A stretch of DNA of 64,000 nucleotides from Vulcanisaeta distributa JCM 11217. Lineage in GTDB: Archaea > Thermoproteota > Thermoprotei > Thermoproteales > Thermocladiaceae. The stretch lies in assembly GCF_001316005.1 (NCBI RefSeq), contig NZ_BBBJ01000004.1, positions 124,001 through 188,000 of the forward strand. The letters are read 5' to 3'. Positions within the stretch are counted from its first letter, which is position 1, and each line of letters opens with the position of its first letter. A model generated the notes under the pieces. The model made no database searches and had not been told where the DNA came from. It saw nothing but the letters and a program-made list of their open reading frames with translations. Below, one piece after another: positions 42,497 through 50,704 of the stretch. The position numbers were made by a program, and so were the translations under genes.

Positions 42497-42791
42497 GGGA
42501 AATCACCTCCATAATCCTCTCCTTAATGGCTAAGAAACTTGAATACGCAACTTCCCAGGCGTTGGCCTTATCATACTCATTGAGGTTATTACCCAATTTC
42601 TCACCAGGTCTAACCACGTAAATGCCAATGCCGGCCCTCCTAAGTATTAGGTACGAGGGGGGGTAACAAAGCGAGCCGTGTGGAGCCAATACCGCCGTTG
42701 CATTAAGCTCAACGCATCTCCTGGCAACCGTTGGCCTCTTATTCACGGAGTTCAAGGCTGGGTTAACCTCCTTATGAATTATGACCCCCAT
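42489..42791 (-). CDS. Hypothetical protein coupled to the ureohydrolase
   Basis: 100 residues, soluble. The pattern VNKRPTVARRCVELNATAVLAPHGS followed by YLILRRAGIGIYVVRPGE resembles dinitrogenase iron-molybdenum-cofactor-like or NIF3-type alpha/beta folds that sense small ligands, but I do not recognise a specific family. It overlaps the start of the ureohydrolase and may be a regulatory partner. A 7-C run at 42658-42664 lies in the middle (LCYPPS). Confidence 0.5.
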   Translation of the reverse strand: MGVIIHKEVNPALNSVNKRPTVARRCVELNATAVLAPHGSLCYPPSYLILRRAGIGIYVVRPGEKLGNNLNEYDKANAWEVAYSSFLAIKERIMEVISHE

Positions 42792-42989
42792 TCTTAATAA
42801 GGACTAAGTATTGAGCCTTTGAAAATAAATTAAATGTTAAATCCTCATTAACCGTAGTGCATATAACATCATCCTCCCTAATCATTAATATCAACAACGT
42901 GCCTTAAACAAGTCCTTTAAAAGCATTCGGAGTTAAGCCATAGGTCTTACCTTAAGTTGGATAATACACGTGAATTACTTTACGAAAAT

Positions 42990-43110
42990 CTATTTAAGGG
43001 AATTAGAAAATGATGGTTTAGAGCCCATACCTGCCTTGCATTCACACCATTGGGCCACCCACGACCCGGCAAAACTGGGCCGCGGGACCCAATGGTGTGG
43101 GTGCATGCAG
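42990..43110 (+). ncRNA. Structured intergenic hairpin, candidate small RNA
   Basis: In the 443-base gap between the ureohydrolase operon and porG, 43037-43054 (TGCATTCACACCATTGGG) pairs with 43088-43105 over 18 bp, including two G-U pairs, around a 33-nt G/C-rich loop (43055-43087) with an inner CCC/GGG pairing. A TATA-like CTATTTAAG at 42990-42998 is spaced for transcription from about 43018. It is not a tRNA, 5S or SRP helix 8 that I can recognise, and no C/D boxes fit. It could also be a regulatory hairpin, but it lies far (~130 nt) from the por start. The orientation is inferred from the TATA. Confidence 0.45.
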
Positions 43111-43196
43111 GGGGGGCAAAATCCTTATCGGTAATCGTGCTTAATGAATAATATCCGTATTCTCAATGGTTTATTTATGGGAATATAGAATAAAGG

Positions 43197-43206
43197 GTTT
43201 ATAAAA
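43197..43206 (+). promoter_or_regulatory. Box A of the por operon
   Basis: GTTTATAAAA lies 28 bp before the porG ATG at 43235, the typical archaeal TATA position for a leaderless transcript. An upstream purine-rich BRE-like AGGG precedes it. It should drive the four-gene porGDAB operon, whose genes overlap by one to four bases. Confidence 0.6.
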
Positions 43207-43234
43207 GGGCTCTATAACGACTCAGTGACCGAGA

Positions 43235-43801
43235 ATGAGCGCCTCAACCATTGAAATAACATTCTTTGGCAGGGGGGGTGGGCAGGGCGCCGTAACTGCC
43301 GCGCAGATTATTGCTCAGGCGGCTATTAGGCGTGGCCTATTTGCCAGTTCATTCCCTGAGTATGGTGCTGAGCGTAGGGGGGGCGCGCCTGTTAGGGCAT
43401 ATGTTAGGTTGTCTAGGGAGCCAGTACTGGCCAGGGAACCCATTGAGAGGCCAGACATATCCGTGGTCTTTGATACTAGGTTATTAAGTGTCTTCAATAT
43501 ACCGCAGATAACGAAGAGCTACATAGTCATCAATGCAACGAGCATTGATGATGTTAGGCAGTCAATAGGTAAGTTCGGTGGTAAGGTCGTCTACGTAAAT
43601 GCGTATGAAATATCCACAAAGCACCTGGGTAAGCCCATAGTTAATACAACGATGCTTGGCGCACTACTTAAGATTCTTGATCTAGTGGATATAGAGACCG
43701 TTAAGGAATTAGTCCTGGAAACCTTCGGCAAGAAGCTTGGTAAGTCAAATGCGGAGGCTTTAGAAGAGGCTTATAAAGTGGCTGAGGTGGTCGTGCTATG
43801 A
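43235..43801 (+). CDS. porG: 2-oxoacid:ferredoxin oxidoreductase, gamma subunit
   Basis: 188 residues, one frame. The family start ITFFGRGGGQGAVTAAQIIAQA, SFPEYGAERRGGAPVRAYVRLS and MLGALLKILDLVD are typical of the gamma (PorG/KorC) subunit of pyruvate or 2-oxoacid oxidoreductase. It is the first gene of a tight operon and overlaps porD by four bases. Gly-Gly additions at 7-G runs occur in the GRGGQG and RRGGAP motifs, where one Gly fewer is usual. Confidence 0.92.
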   Translation: MSASTIEITFFGRGGGQGAVTAAQIIAQAAIRRGLFASSFPEYGAERRGGAPVRAYVRLSREPVLAREPIERPDISVVFDTRLLSVFNIPQITKSYIVINATSIDDVRQSIGKFGGKVVYVNAYEISTKHLGKPIVNTTMLGALLKILDLVDIETVKELVLETFGKKLGKSNAEALEEAYKVAEVVVL

Positions 43802-44118
43802 TGAAGCAATTAACCTGGAAGGACCTGCCGATCGGCGGCATAATCATTGAGCCAGGTAACGCGCGTAGGAATGTGACTGGTTCTTGGAGGACTGAGAGGC
43901 CTGTGATTGACCAGGACGCATGCATTAGGTGTAGGATTTGCTGGATGTACTGCCCAGAGCCTGCAATACTTGAGTTGAAGAAGCCGTACACCACAAAGTC
44001 AGGTAAGAAGTATGACTTGACTTATGAGATTGACTACGATCACTGCAAGGGCTGCGGAATATGCGCCCACGAATGCCCAGTCAAAGCAATAAAAATGGTA
44101 CCGGAGGTGACCGGGTAA
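43798..44118 (+). CDS. porD: Pyruvate/2-oxoacid:ferredoxin oxidoreductase, delta subunit
   Basis: 106 residues. Two 4Fe-4S motifs, CIRCRICWMYCP and CKGCGICAHECP, define the ferredoxin-like delta subunit that passes electrons from the thiamine site to free ferredoxin. The N-terminal PGNARRNVTGSWRTERPV is common in PorD. Coupled to porG (overlap) and to porA (TAATG overlap). Intact frame. Confidence 0.95.
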   Translation: MMKQLTWKDLPIGGIIIEPGNARRNVTGSWRTERPVIDQDACIRCRICWMYCPEPAILELKKPYTTKSGKKYDLTYEIDYDHCKGCGICAHECPVKAIKMVPEVTG

Positions 44119-45359
44119 TGGCTCTCGCAAAGGCATTGAGTGTTAGGGAGGAGATCGTCAAGGAGAGGCTTGGATTAACGTCAAATTATGCTGCGGCCTA
44201 TGCGGTCAAGGCCGTTGATGTTGACGTAATTGCGGCGTACCCAATAACGCCGCAGACCACTATAATAGAGAAGCTCGCGGAGTTCGTGGCTAATGGCGAG
44301 ATAGACGCCGAGTACATACCGGTGGAGTCAGAGCACAGTGCCTTATCGGCTGTCGTCGGCGCGGCAGCCGCTGGGGGGGCTAGGGTATTCACTGCAACGT
44401 CGGCTCAGGGTCTCGAATTCATGCATGAAGTCCTCTACATAACCTCAGGTCTTAGACTACCAGTCGTTATGGCTGTTCCCGGCAGGGCATTATCAGCGCC
44501 AATAAGCATTCATGGTGATTACCAGGACATAATGAGTGCTAGAGATGCTGGTTGGATAATGCTCATTGCCTCCTCTGCTCAGGAGGTTTATGATTCGATA
44601 ATCATGCCTACAGAATCGCCGAGGACAGCAGGGTCCTACTACCCGTCATGGTGTCCTACGACGGATTCCTAATGAGCCACACCACAGAGCCAGTGGAGAT
44701 TTATCATGAGGAGTATGTTAGGAAGTTCACACCGAGAAACTTAAATAGGCATAGGCTTGACCCGAGAAACCCAATAACCATTGGCGTTATTGCAAGCCTG
44801 ATTGGTACTACGAAATTAAGTACCAGGCAATTAAGGCGCTCAAGGATTCGAGGAGCGTGATTAAGGAGGTTCATGAGGAATTCAATAAGACTTTCGGAAC
44901 TAACTACGACATAGTCGAGAAGTACATGCTTGATGATGCCGATTACGTATTAATAACCTACGGAGGCGCATCAAGCGGCAATGCTAAGGAGGCTGCATTA
45001 AGGGCTAGGGAGAGGGGATTGAAGGCGGGCGTCTTAAGAATAAGGTTGTTCAGGCCATTCCCCCCCACCGACGAGGTTGTTAACGCGATTAAGGATGTGA
45101 AGGCTGTAGCTGTGATTGATAGGCATTGTCGCCAGGTAATACGTATGAGGGCCCTGTGTTTAATGATGTGGTTTCGGCATTATATAGTAGGGGGGGTATT
45201 GATAAGCCCGTGGTTTCCGTGGTTCACGGCATATCCCAAAGGACTATGCTCGTTGATGACTTCTATAACCTTTATAAAATGCTTGATGAGTACGCAAGGA
45301 CTGGTGAATACCCGAGGAAGACTATATTCATGGGTTTAAGGGGGGGTGGTGAGGCATGA
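44118..45359 (+). CDS. porA: 2-oxoacid:ferredoxin oxidoreductase, alpha subunit (frame broken)
   Basis: ~414 residues: [55 protein letters not shown], then [16 protein letters not shown] and a thiamine-binding partner domain; the C-terminal transketolase-like third includes [11 protein letters not shown] and [18 protein letters not shown]. Breaks: ~44608 (one G missing before CCTAC), 44797 (AGCCCTG read as AGCCTG) and 45122 (AGGGCA read as AGGCA), each a missing G or C. It carries the oxoacid-specific part of the enzyme. TPQTT and overall order favour pyruvate or a related small oxoacid. Confidence 0.9.
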
Positions 45360-46305
45360 AGGTGTACTTTAGGACAATAAAGGATTTACCAGTGGAGGAG
45401 TACTATGGACCTGGTCAGTTAACCTGCGCTGGCTGTGGTCCTTCAATAGCCGTTAGGTGGTTACTTAAGGCAGCTGGGTCAGACATTATTGTAGTTAACG
45501 CGACTGGCTGTATTGAGGTGACTACTACTTCGTACCCATACACCGCATGGAGTGTGCCTTACCTGCACGTGGCCTTTGAGAACTCAGCCGCGGCGGCATC
45601 TGGCGTGGAGTCTGCGTTAAAGGTGCTTAGGAGGAAGGGTATCCTTGATACTAAGGCTAAGGTAATGGTTATTGCTGGTGATGGTGGTACTTATGATATT
45701 GGTTTGCAGTCTCTCAGTGGTATGCTTGAGCGTGGTCACGGCGTGCTCTACGTACTCTACGACAATGAGGCATACATGAACACAGGAATACAAAGAAGCG
45801 GAGGGACACCGCACTTTGCCTGGACGACGACTTCACCGGTAGGTAGTAAGTTGAGGGGGGTAAGGTTCAGAGGAAGAAGGATATAATGAGCATTGTCATT
45901 GGGCACCACATACCATACGCAGCCACAGCAAACATAGCCTACCCAATAGACCTGGCAAATAAGGTCAAGACAGCCCTTGACTACCTCGATGAGGGTCCAG
46001 CCTTCATACACGTACTAGCACCATGCCCACCAGGCTGGCGCTACCCGGAGGAGATGACCGTGGAAATAGCCAGGCTAGCCACGGAAACAGGCTACTTCCC
46101 ACTATACGAGTGGGACCACGGCAGAATAAGGTTCAACCCACCAAGCAACGCCCACTTCGATAAGTCGAAGAGAAAGCCAATAATTGAGTATCTGAAGAGG
46201 CAGGGTAGGTTTGCGCACTTGACGGAGGAGGACATTAAGGAGATTGAGAAGGAGATCGATGAGTACTGGGACTACCTAGCAAGGCTTGCCAAGGCCTTTG
46301 GTTAA
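45356..46305 (+). CDS. porB: 2-oxoacid:ferredoxin oxidoreductase, beta subunit (frame broken)
   Basis: ~316 residues. Thiamine-binding features: [70 protein letters not shown]. Then [18 protein letters not shown] and [16 protein letters not shown]. The iron-sulfur cysteines CAGCG and the later CPPGW agree with PorB. The break at 45855-45860 has six G where four give [12 protein letters not shown]. Completes a four-subunit Por, important for CO2 fixation by reductive carboxylation or for sugar and amino acid breakdown. Confidence 0.92.
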
Positions 46306-46308
46306 ACC

Positions 46309-46761
46309 ATGAATTGCTTCCTAATGTCCTTAAAACCACAATTTGCATATGAAATTTTAATAGGCAGTAAGAAATGCGAGGTCAGGACCTTTATCAGCCC
46401 AATAGGTAGGGGGGGCGATATTGTCCTAGTTTATTACTCAAGCCCCGTGAAGGCTGTTAAGGGGGGGTTCTTCATAGCTGGTGACTCAATCGTAGTAAGG
46501 CCAAGCGAGTTAATGGACGTATTAAACAATAGATGCAGCGACATGCCCAGGGACAACCTGGAGTATGTAATGACCAGGTACTTAAGGTCGAGGAGGAAGA
46601 TACTCATACTTGAAGTAATAAATCCAACAATACTACCAAATGCGGTGACAATGGAAGAATTAAGGAAGCTGAACATAAAACCACCAAGAAGCTACATGAA
46701 GATAAACAATAGGGCCTGCCAGGAAATAATAGCAAAAGCTTTAAATCGAAAAACACAGTAA
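46309..46761 (+). CDS. ASCH/PUA-like domain protein
   Basis: 150 residues. The N-terminal SLKPQFAYEILIGSKKCEVRTF and GDIVLVYYSSPVKAVKGGFFIAGD match the ASCH fold (RNA- or nucleotide-binding, PUA-like). C-terminal LNIKPPRSYMKINN is also usual in archaeal members. Its cellular role is unknown; RNA metabolism is plausible. It ends nine bases before tRNA-Ser on the same strand. 7-G runs at 46410 and 46461. Confidence 0.72.
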   Translation: MNCFLMSLKPQFAYEILIGSKKCEVRTFISPIGRGGDIVLVYYSSPVKAVKGGFFIAGDSIVVRPSELMDVLNNRCSDMPRDNLEYVMTRYLRSRRKILILEVINPTILPNAVTMEELRKLNIKPPRSYMKINNRACQEIIAKALNRKTQ

Positions 46762-48435
46762 AAACAACCGCCGGGGGGGTGGCCGAGCTAGGTCCAAGGC
46801 GCGGGACTCGAGAGCAAGACCAAGGCATCCCGTCCCCGCAAGGGGGGGGCCCGGGTTCAAATCCCCGCCCCCCCGGCACCACCATGGTGTTGGTTTTTGT
46901 GGTTTGTTTTGCCCGTGGGCTTTGGGTGGGTCTTGGCAGTTTAGGTTCGTCATTGCCATGGCTATCCTTTGTGCCCTCTTTTTGTTATCCTCATTTACTG
47001 CCTCCTCATGCATTCTCTTCAATACCTCGCAGGCCTTGGTCATGAGTTCTGGGTGCTTCTTTAACTCGCCCTGCCCTATGTAGACTTCGAAGCCCTTTTT
47101 GAGGCTCCTAAGCCCAACATCCTCATAGCCGGCTTCCTTCAACCTCTCCAAGATGCCCATGCTCCTCATAGTCCCTACGCATAACCCTAAGCTCAACAGA
47201 GCCACTATTATTCACGTGAACGTTCATTTTAACGCCAACAGCCTCGATTGATGACCTACCTAAAGGCTTAATCCTCGTGCCTGCCAGTGTAATTAAGTTC
47301 CTGAGCTTCTTGGCATCCAATAATGAGCTTAAATCATTAATCAAGGCATTGTTTAATGAATCGTTTAGCATCTTCCTAGCCAATTCAACAGCCCTCGAGG
47401 ACATAACCTTATACATTACTTTGTGTCTCTCATCCCACTCCCTAAACCCGAGGCTCCTCAACCTCTCGATTATGTTGCCCCCCCACAATTCACGCTTCGA
47501 CTTACCCATTGTGAGCCTAACAAACTCCTCTTCAACATCCACATTGCCATCGCCAAGCATTGCGAATAGTAGGAACACCAGGAATTCTTCATCACTGAGC
47601 TTGCTGGCTTCCCCAGCGACCACGCTTTGCCCTCGAACACGCCCCTATGGTCAATAGCTCTTAAATGCCACCTAACGCTTAAGTCACCGTCATTGAGGCT
47701 CACGCCATCTATGCGCATATAATTACTCCCGGGCCAAGCCATTAGCCAGGCGATGGCTTGCCAGAGCTGGTTCGTAACCATCACTGGGTAGCCGTACTTG
47801 TCAACCGAGCCGTCAGTCATCAACAGCCCGCACTGCATTGCCCTTAGCTTGTTTTCGCCGAATTGCTTTGGCACGGCTATGTGAGTGCCCTTGAGACCGG
47901 TGAATATAATTTCTATCGTTGTGCTTCCCGACTTAGCCACCCTCTCCACATCAATTGCCAGGTGATCCGTGTATAAGTGAGTCATGAAGTTCTTGTCCTC
48001 ATTAAACGGCTCACCGCTTATGATTATCGTTGCCTTATTGCTCCTCAACTCCTCAATCAACTCCTCCAGCTCTCTTCGATAAGTACTGAACCACCCCCCC
48101 TCCCTGCCTTGCTCAGCTAGCTTGAGCATCTTCTCTCCGACATCATGCATTACCTTCCTTAGCATGATTACGTTTTCGTCACCGCCATCCTCAATCTTCG
48201 CCTTAATTTCCTGTAGCCAATCACTGAGCGATTTAATGGCGTAGTCAAACGGCGTGTTCTCATCACTCAACAGCATACTCCTGTGCTTCTCAACTCTATC
48301 GAGGAACTCGTTGACTAATTTCATCGCTTCCTCGATGATCCCTGGGTCATTGACTTCTTCACCGCATTCAAGCCTCCTCGAGCCCCCCCTTACCCTCACG
48401 CCCCCCCAGCAAATCCTTAAGCCGTTAAGAGCCAT
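46741..48435 (-). CDS. PaREP2/LAGLIDADG-like accessory protein (frame broken, 3' end uncertain)
   Basis: Assembled from three frames. N-terminal ~170 residues are Glu-rich helices; then HLYTDHLAIDVERV and a pair of LAGLIDADG-like motifs: MQCGLLMTDGSVDKYGYP and, later, VFLLFAMLGDGNVD. Two such motifs ~125 residues apart resemble a monomeric homing-endonuclease fold and also the PaREP2b-type repeat family known from Thermoproteaceae, which I recall only by pattern. Breaks near 47620 and 47190. The last frame (to NKPQKPTPW) has no stop before running antisense through tRNA-Ser to 46741; the true end is probably near 46890. Divergent from the SWIM gene with starts only ten bases apart. Confidence 0.5.
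46770..46881 (+). tRNA. tRNA-Ser (CGA) with a 14-nt intron
   Basis: Class II tRNA. Anticodon stem CGGGA (46802-46806)/TCCCG (46828-46832); loop CTCGAG + A with anticodon CGA at 46809-46811. Fourteen bases (AGCAAGACCAAGGC, 46813-46826) interrupt after position 37, the canonical archaeal intron site, although I could not draw a clean bulge-helix-bulge. D arm GGCCGAGC...AAGGC and an encoded CCA (46879-46881) are clear. Discriminator is A; serine tRNAs normally have G, so identity is slightly uncertain. Both acceptor strands carry seven G/C where four complete a 7-bp stem (46773-46779 and 46868-46874), and the variable arm has eight G against four C. Confidence 0.85.
46886..46900 (+). repeat. Left copy of a 15-bp inverted repeat behind tRNA-Ser
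   Basis: GGTGTTGGTTTTTGT begins five bases after the CCA end of tRNA-Ser. Its exact inverted copy is at 49013-49027. The two enclose the LAGLIDADG-like and SWIM genes, ~2.1 kb. The copies also coincide with the 3' ends of the two convergent-facing outer reading frames, so shared C-terminal coding cannot be excluded. Confidence 0.45.
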
Positions 48436-48444
48436 GAGACATCC

Positions 48445-49012
48445 ATGGATCTAACTCCCAACGAGGCTAATAAATCACTACCAGGGAAGTGCTGAATGGG
48501 CTTAAGCAGGCAATTGAAAAGAGAGTCTTAGTCCACACTAAGGGGGGACTCGGTGAGGCTTAGGGATGGGAAATACCACTGCTCATGCTTCGAGACCAGT
48601 TAGGCTTATACAGAAAAGCGAGGTTTGCACCCACATAGCAGCCGTGATCCTACAGGGAGTACTCAAGGCTAATGCAGCCAGTCTATGCAGCCGTAATAAC
48701 CATGGAGTGCGAGGGGGGGACTACCACCTAGAAGTCATGGACAAGGAAGTCAAGGTGATTAGGCAGGTGAAGTTAATGGGCAGTGACGTTGCTAAGCCAA
48801 GGTACAAATTCACGTACATCATAACAAGCAATAACCCAAAGACGGTCAAGGTTAGGTACGCATGCGGTGATGAGGTTGACGAGCGAGAGGTGGTCTTGAG
48901 TAAAACCATGAGGTACTTAGTCGAGTTGCTATTGGGGGGGAGTTGGTGTGTTAACGCACTTGGCAACACGCTTAAGCCGAGGAAACGAGGATCAAGACCA
49001 AAACCGCCATAA
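48445..49012 (+). CDS. SWIM zinc-finger protein (frame broken)
   Basis: Joined from ATG 48445: MDLTPNEANKSLP, REVLNGLKQAIEKRVLVHTK, then VRLRDGKYHCSCFETSRLI and SEVCTHIAAVIL. CxC followed ~11-14 residues later by CxH is the SWIM zinc-finger signature, found in DNA/recombination-associated and transposase-related proteins. The C-terminal ~100 residues are basic and unassigned. Breaks at ~48484, at 48542-48547 (a G run one or two too long) and at ~48602 (an extra T). It overlaps the inverted repeat region at its 3' end. Divergent with the PaREP2-like gene. Confidence 0.5.
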
Positions 49013-49027
49013 ACAAAAACCAACACC
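49013..49027 (-). repeat. Right copy of the 15-bp inverted repeat
   Basis: ACAAAAACCAACACC, the exact reverse complement of 46886-46900, starting directly after the SWIM gene stop. See the left copy. Confidence 0.45.
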
Positions 49028-49559
49028 CAGGAAGTAGGCAATAATACTCAACGTATCGCCGGGAGACAATGCGTACTGCATTTTACCTCCCCCCCCACAG
49101 TCTTCCAAGGCATCTTGAACAGTGCCATTACGAAGCCCCCCCTCCCACTCTCTTGACTGAACCTTTCAAGCCTTAGTAGGCTTCAACCTCCCACCCTCAA
49201 CCCCCCCGTACTCCCTCCCAGCCATCCTCTATATTGGAAAGTACTGGCTTTAACAACCCAACAATCGTAAATGGCGAACAAAGCAGCGCCTCAGCCCAAC
49301 CCATCACATGACTACAACACTTTAATGATTAGAATGCCCAGGGCTGACACCCCACACAAGCCCTACCAGCGGGAGGTCCCGGGTTCAAACCTCGGCCCCA
49401 CACCACGGATTTATCAATTTCATATTTAGTACTTGAGCCGTTAATCATCATGTGTTTATTGAGTAGTCTGTTACGTAATCATGGCCGTATCATTGACTTT
49501 ACTCGGTTCTTCTTAACTGAACTCCGGAGTAAAAAATCCAGTGAATTAAGGAAAAATCG
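49028..49559. other. Gene-free stretch after the island
   Basis: No coding frame with recognisable content. It is rich in C runs (49090-49097, 49137-49143, 49201-49207), includes a tRNA 3'-like segment (reported separately) preceded by a TATA-like TTTAATGATT at 49321, and ends in an A/T-rich promoter-like region before the secreted protein gene. Confidence 0.5.
49368..49405 (+). tRNA. tRNA 3'-half-like segment (split-tRNA half or remnant)
   Basis: A (position 38) + GCGGG (39-43) + AGGTC (variable loop) + CCGGG TTCAAAC CTCGG (T arm, 5 bp with one G-U) + CCCCAC + A + CCA. The segment starts exactly where a 37/38-split tRNA would, resembles the 3' half of the tRNA-Ala in this window, and is preceded by a hairpin (GGGCT/AGCCC, 49341-49363) and a TATA-like box at 49321. 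The acceptor strand is one base short (six instead of seven). No D arm or 5' acceptor strand lies upstream, so it is not a complete tRNA. Split tRNA genes are known in Caldivirga. Confidence 0.4.
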
Positions 49560-50262
49560 ATGGGTATGGGTTTACATAATAGGTTAGTTGCTTCAATAAT
49601 AGCTATCGCCGCATTAACTTTACTATTTCTAATAAGTGCCGAGGTATTTGGCGCAGTGCCATTGATGCCGCTTCATCGTATGAGTACTACTACGTGTCTG
49701 GTGAGGATACCTTCTTCTACGGGCCTATAGCTCGGCTCCAGGCTCAATAACGGTTACCAGTAGCTCTAACTATGAGTACCCGTTACAGTTAGCTAATACT
49801 GCCGTTGAGATAATGAACATAGTAGTTGAGCTTGCCACAGCCTCGGATCTTGTCAATATCATTGAATCAACGATACAGGCACAGAACTCCGCCATTGCCG
49901 AGAATGACACGTACGTCTTTAATCCACAGAATCTTGCCTTTGGCTATGCCTTCCAGTTTGGCATTGATGATCAGATGAACATGTACATACCGAGCCTCGA
50001 AACCATTTCTGCGTACGTACCCATTGATGAGAATTTCACGCTTGTTAGTCCCGAGTACGTAGTTAATGGCGGTGTTGGTTATTACGTGTGTCAGAACTAT
50101 GCTTATTACGCGATGCAGGTTCTTTGGGATGTAACCTTTGTATGGGGTAATCCATCTAATTTGAATTTCCAGGTTGGTCCAATAACCGCGCCTGGCTATA
50201 CGTACAGCGGTCCATTAGCCGCAGGTCAAGTATGCACGTATTACATTGGCGCACCTTCGTAA
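49560..50262 (+). CDS. Secreted or pilin-like surface protein (frame broken)
   Basis: ~234 residues from ATG 49560. An N-terminal hydrophobic helix (LVASIIAIAALTLLFLIS, residues ~10-27) is followed by a Tyr/Ser/Asn-rich beta domain with several aromatic repeats (YEYYYVSGEDTFFYGP, YYVCQNYAYYAMQ). The composition and single N-terminal helix resemble archaeal pilins or signal-anchored surface proteins; a class III signal cleavage site is not obvious. Breaks near 49650 and 49730. Function unknown. Confidence 0.55.
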
Positions 50263-50386
50263 TTTACTTTCTATTTTAATCTTAAAATCATTAAATAGTT
50301 ACTTAGTCTACCGTTTCTCTGACTTATATTTAATGATTAACCTCATTAATGATTAATTTTTATACGGGTAATTTGTTGGGTATTTT

Positions 50387-50704
50387 GTGCCCTGCAGTGT
50401 TTATCTTGATAGGAGGGTGTTTTCGAGGGGGGGTGAGCCCATCTACATCACACTCGTTAACCTGGGTGATACTCCCGTTACGATTGGTTCGTGGCAGGTA
50501 ATTGATGCCAGCGGCAGGGTTGTTTATTCAATTGAGCCTCCTCAGATTGTCATTAGCCCAAGCTCCTCCTTCGTTGTTGTTTGGTTTCAGTTTGATAATG
50601 ATGGTAAGCCCGTTGATAGGGGGGGTAGGTATAGGGTTGTTTGGCGGCCTATGGTTGATGGTAATGCCCTTGAGTGCTTTAGTGATTTCTTCGATGTTTT
50701 ATGA
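50387..50704 (+). CDS. Small Ig-like / BsuPI-like domain protein
   Basis: 105 residues from a GTG. Beta-strand pattern: VFSRGGEPIYITLVNLGDTPVTI, WQVIDASGRVVYS, SPSSSFVVVWFQFDNDGKPV, GRYRVVWRPMVDG, similar to the intracellular proteinase-inhibitor (BsuPI) or Ig-like folds with a conserved W in FQFD-like strands. No signal peptide. TATA-like TTTTTATACG lies ~35 bp upstream. Its role is unknown. It overlaps the stop of the convergent membrane gene. Confidence 0.5.
   Translation: MPCSVYLDRRVFSRGGEPIYITLVNLGDTPVTIGSWQVIDASGRVVYSIEPPQIVISPSSSFVVVWFQFDNDGKPVDRGGRYRVVWRPMVDGNALECFSDFFDVL

Noticed and set aside
43037..43105. The hairpin as SRP RNA, RNase P RNA, 5S rRNA or H/ACA RNA
   Set aside because: None of the conserved core motifs could be found, and the long closed lower stem does not fit an H/ACA guide pocket.
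46741..46885. Protein C-terminus encoded antisense to tRNA-Ser
   Set aside because: An open frame through a tRNA antisense strand is a common artefact; no family supports it, and runs there are unreliable.
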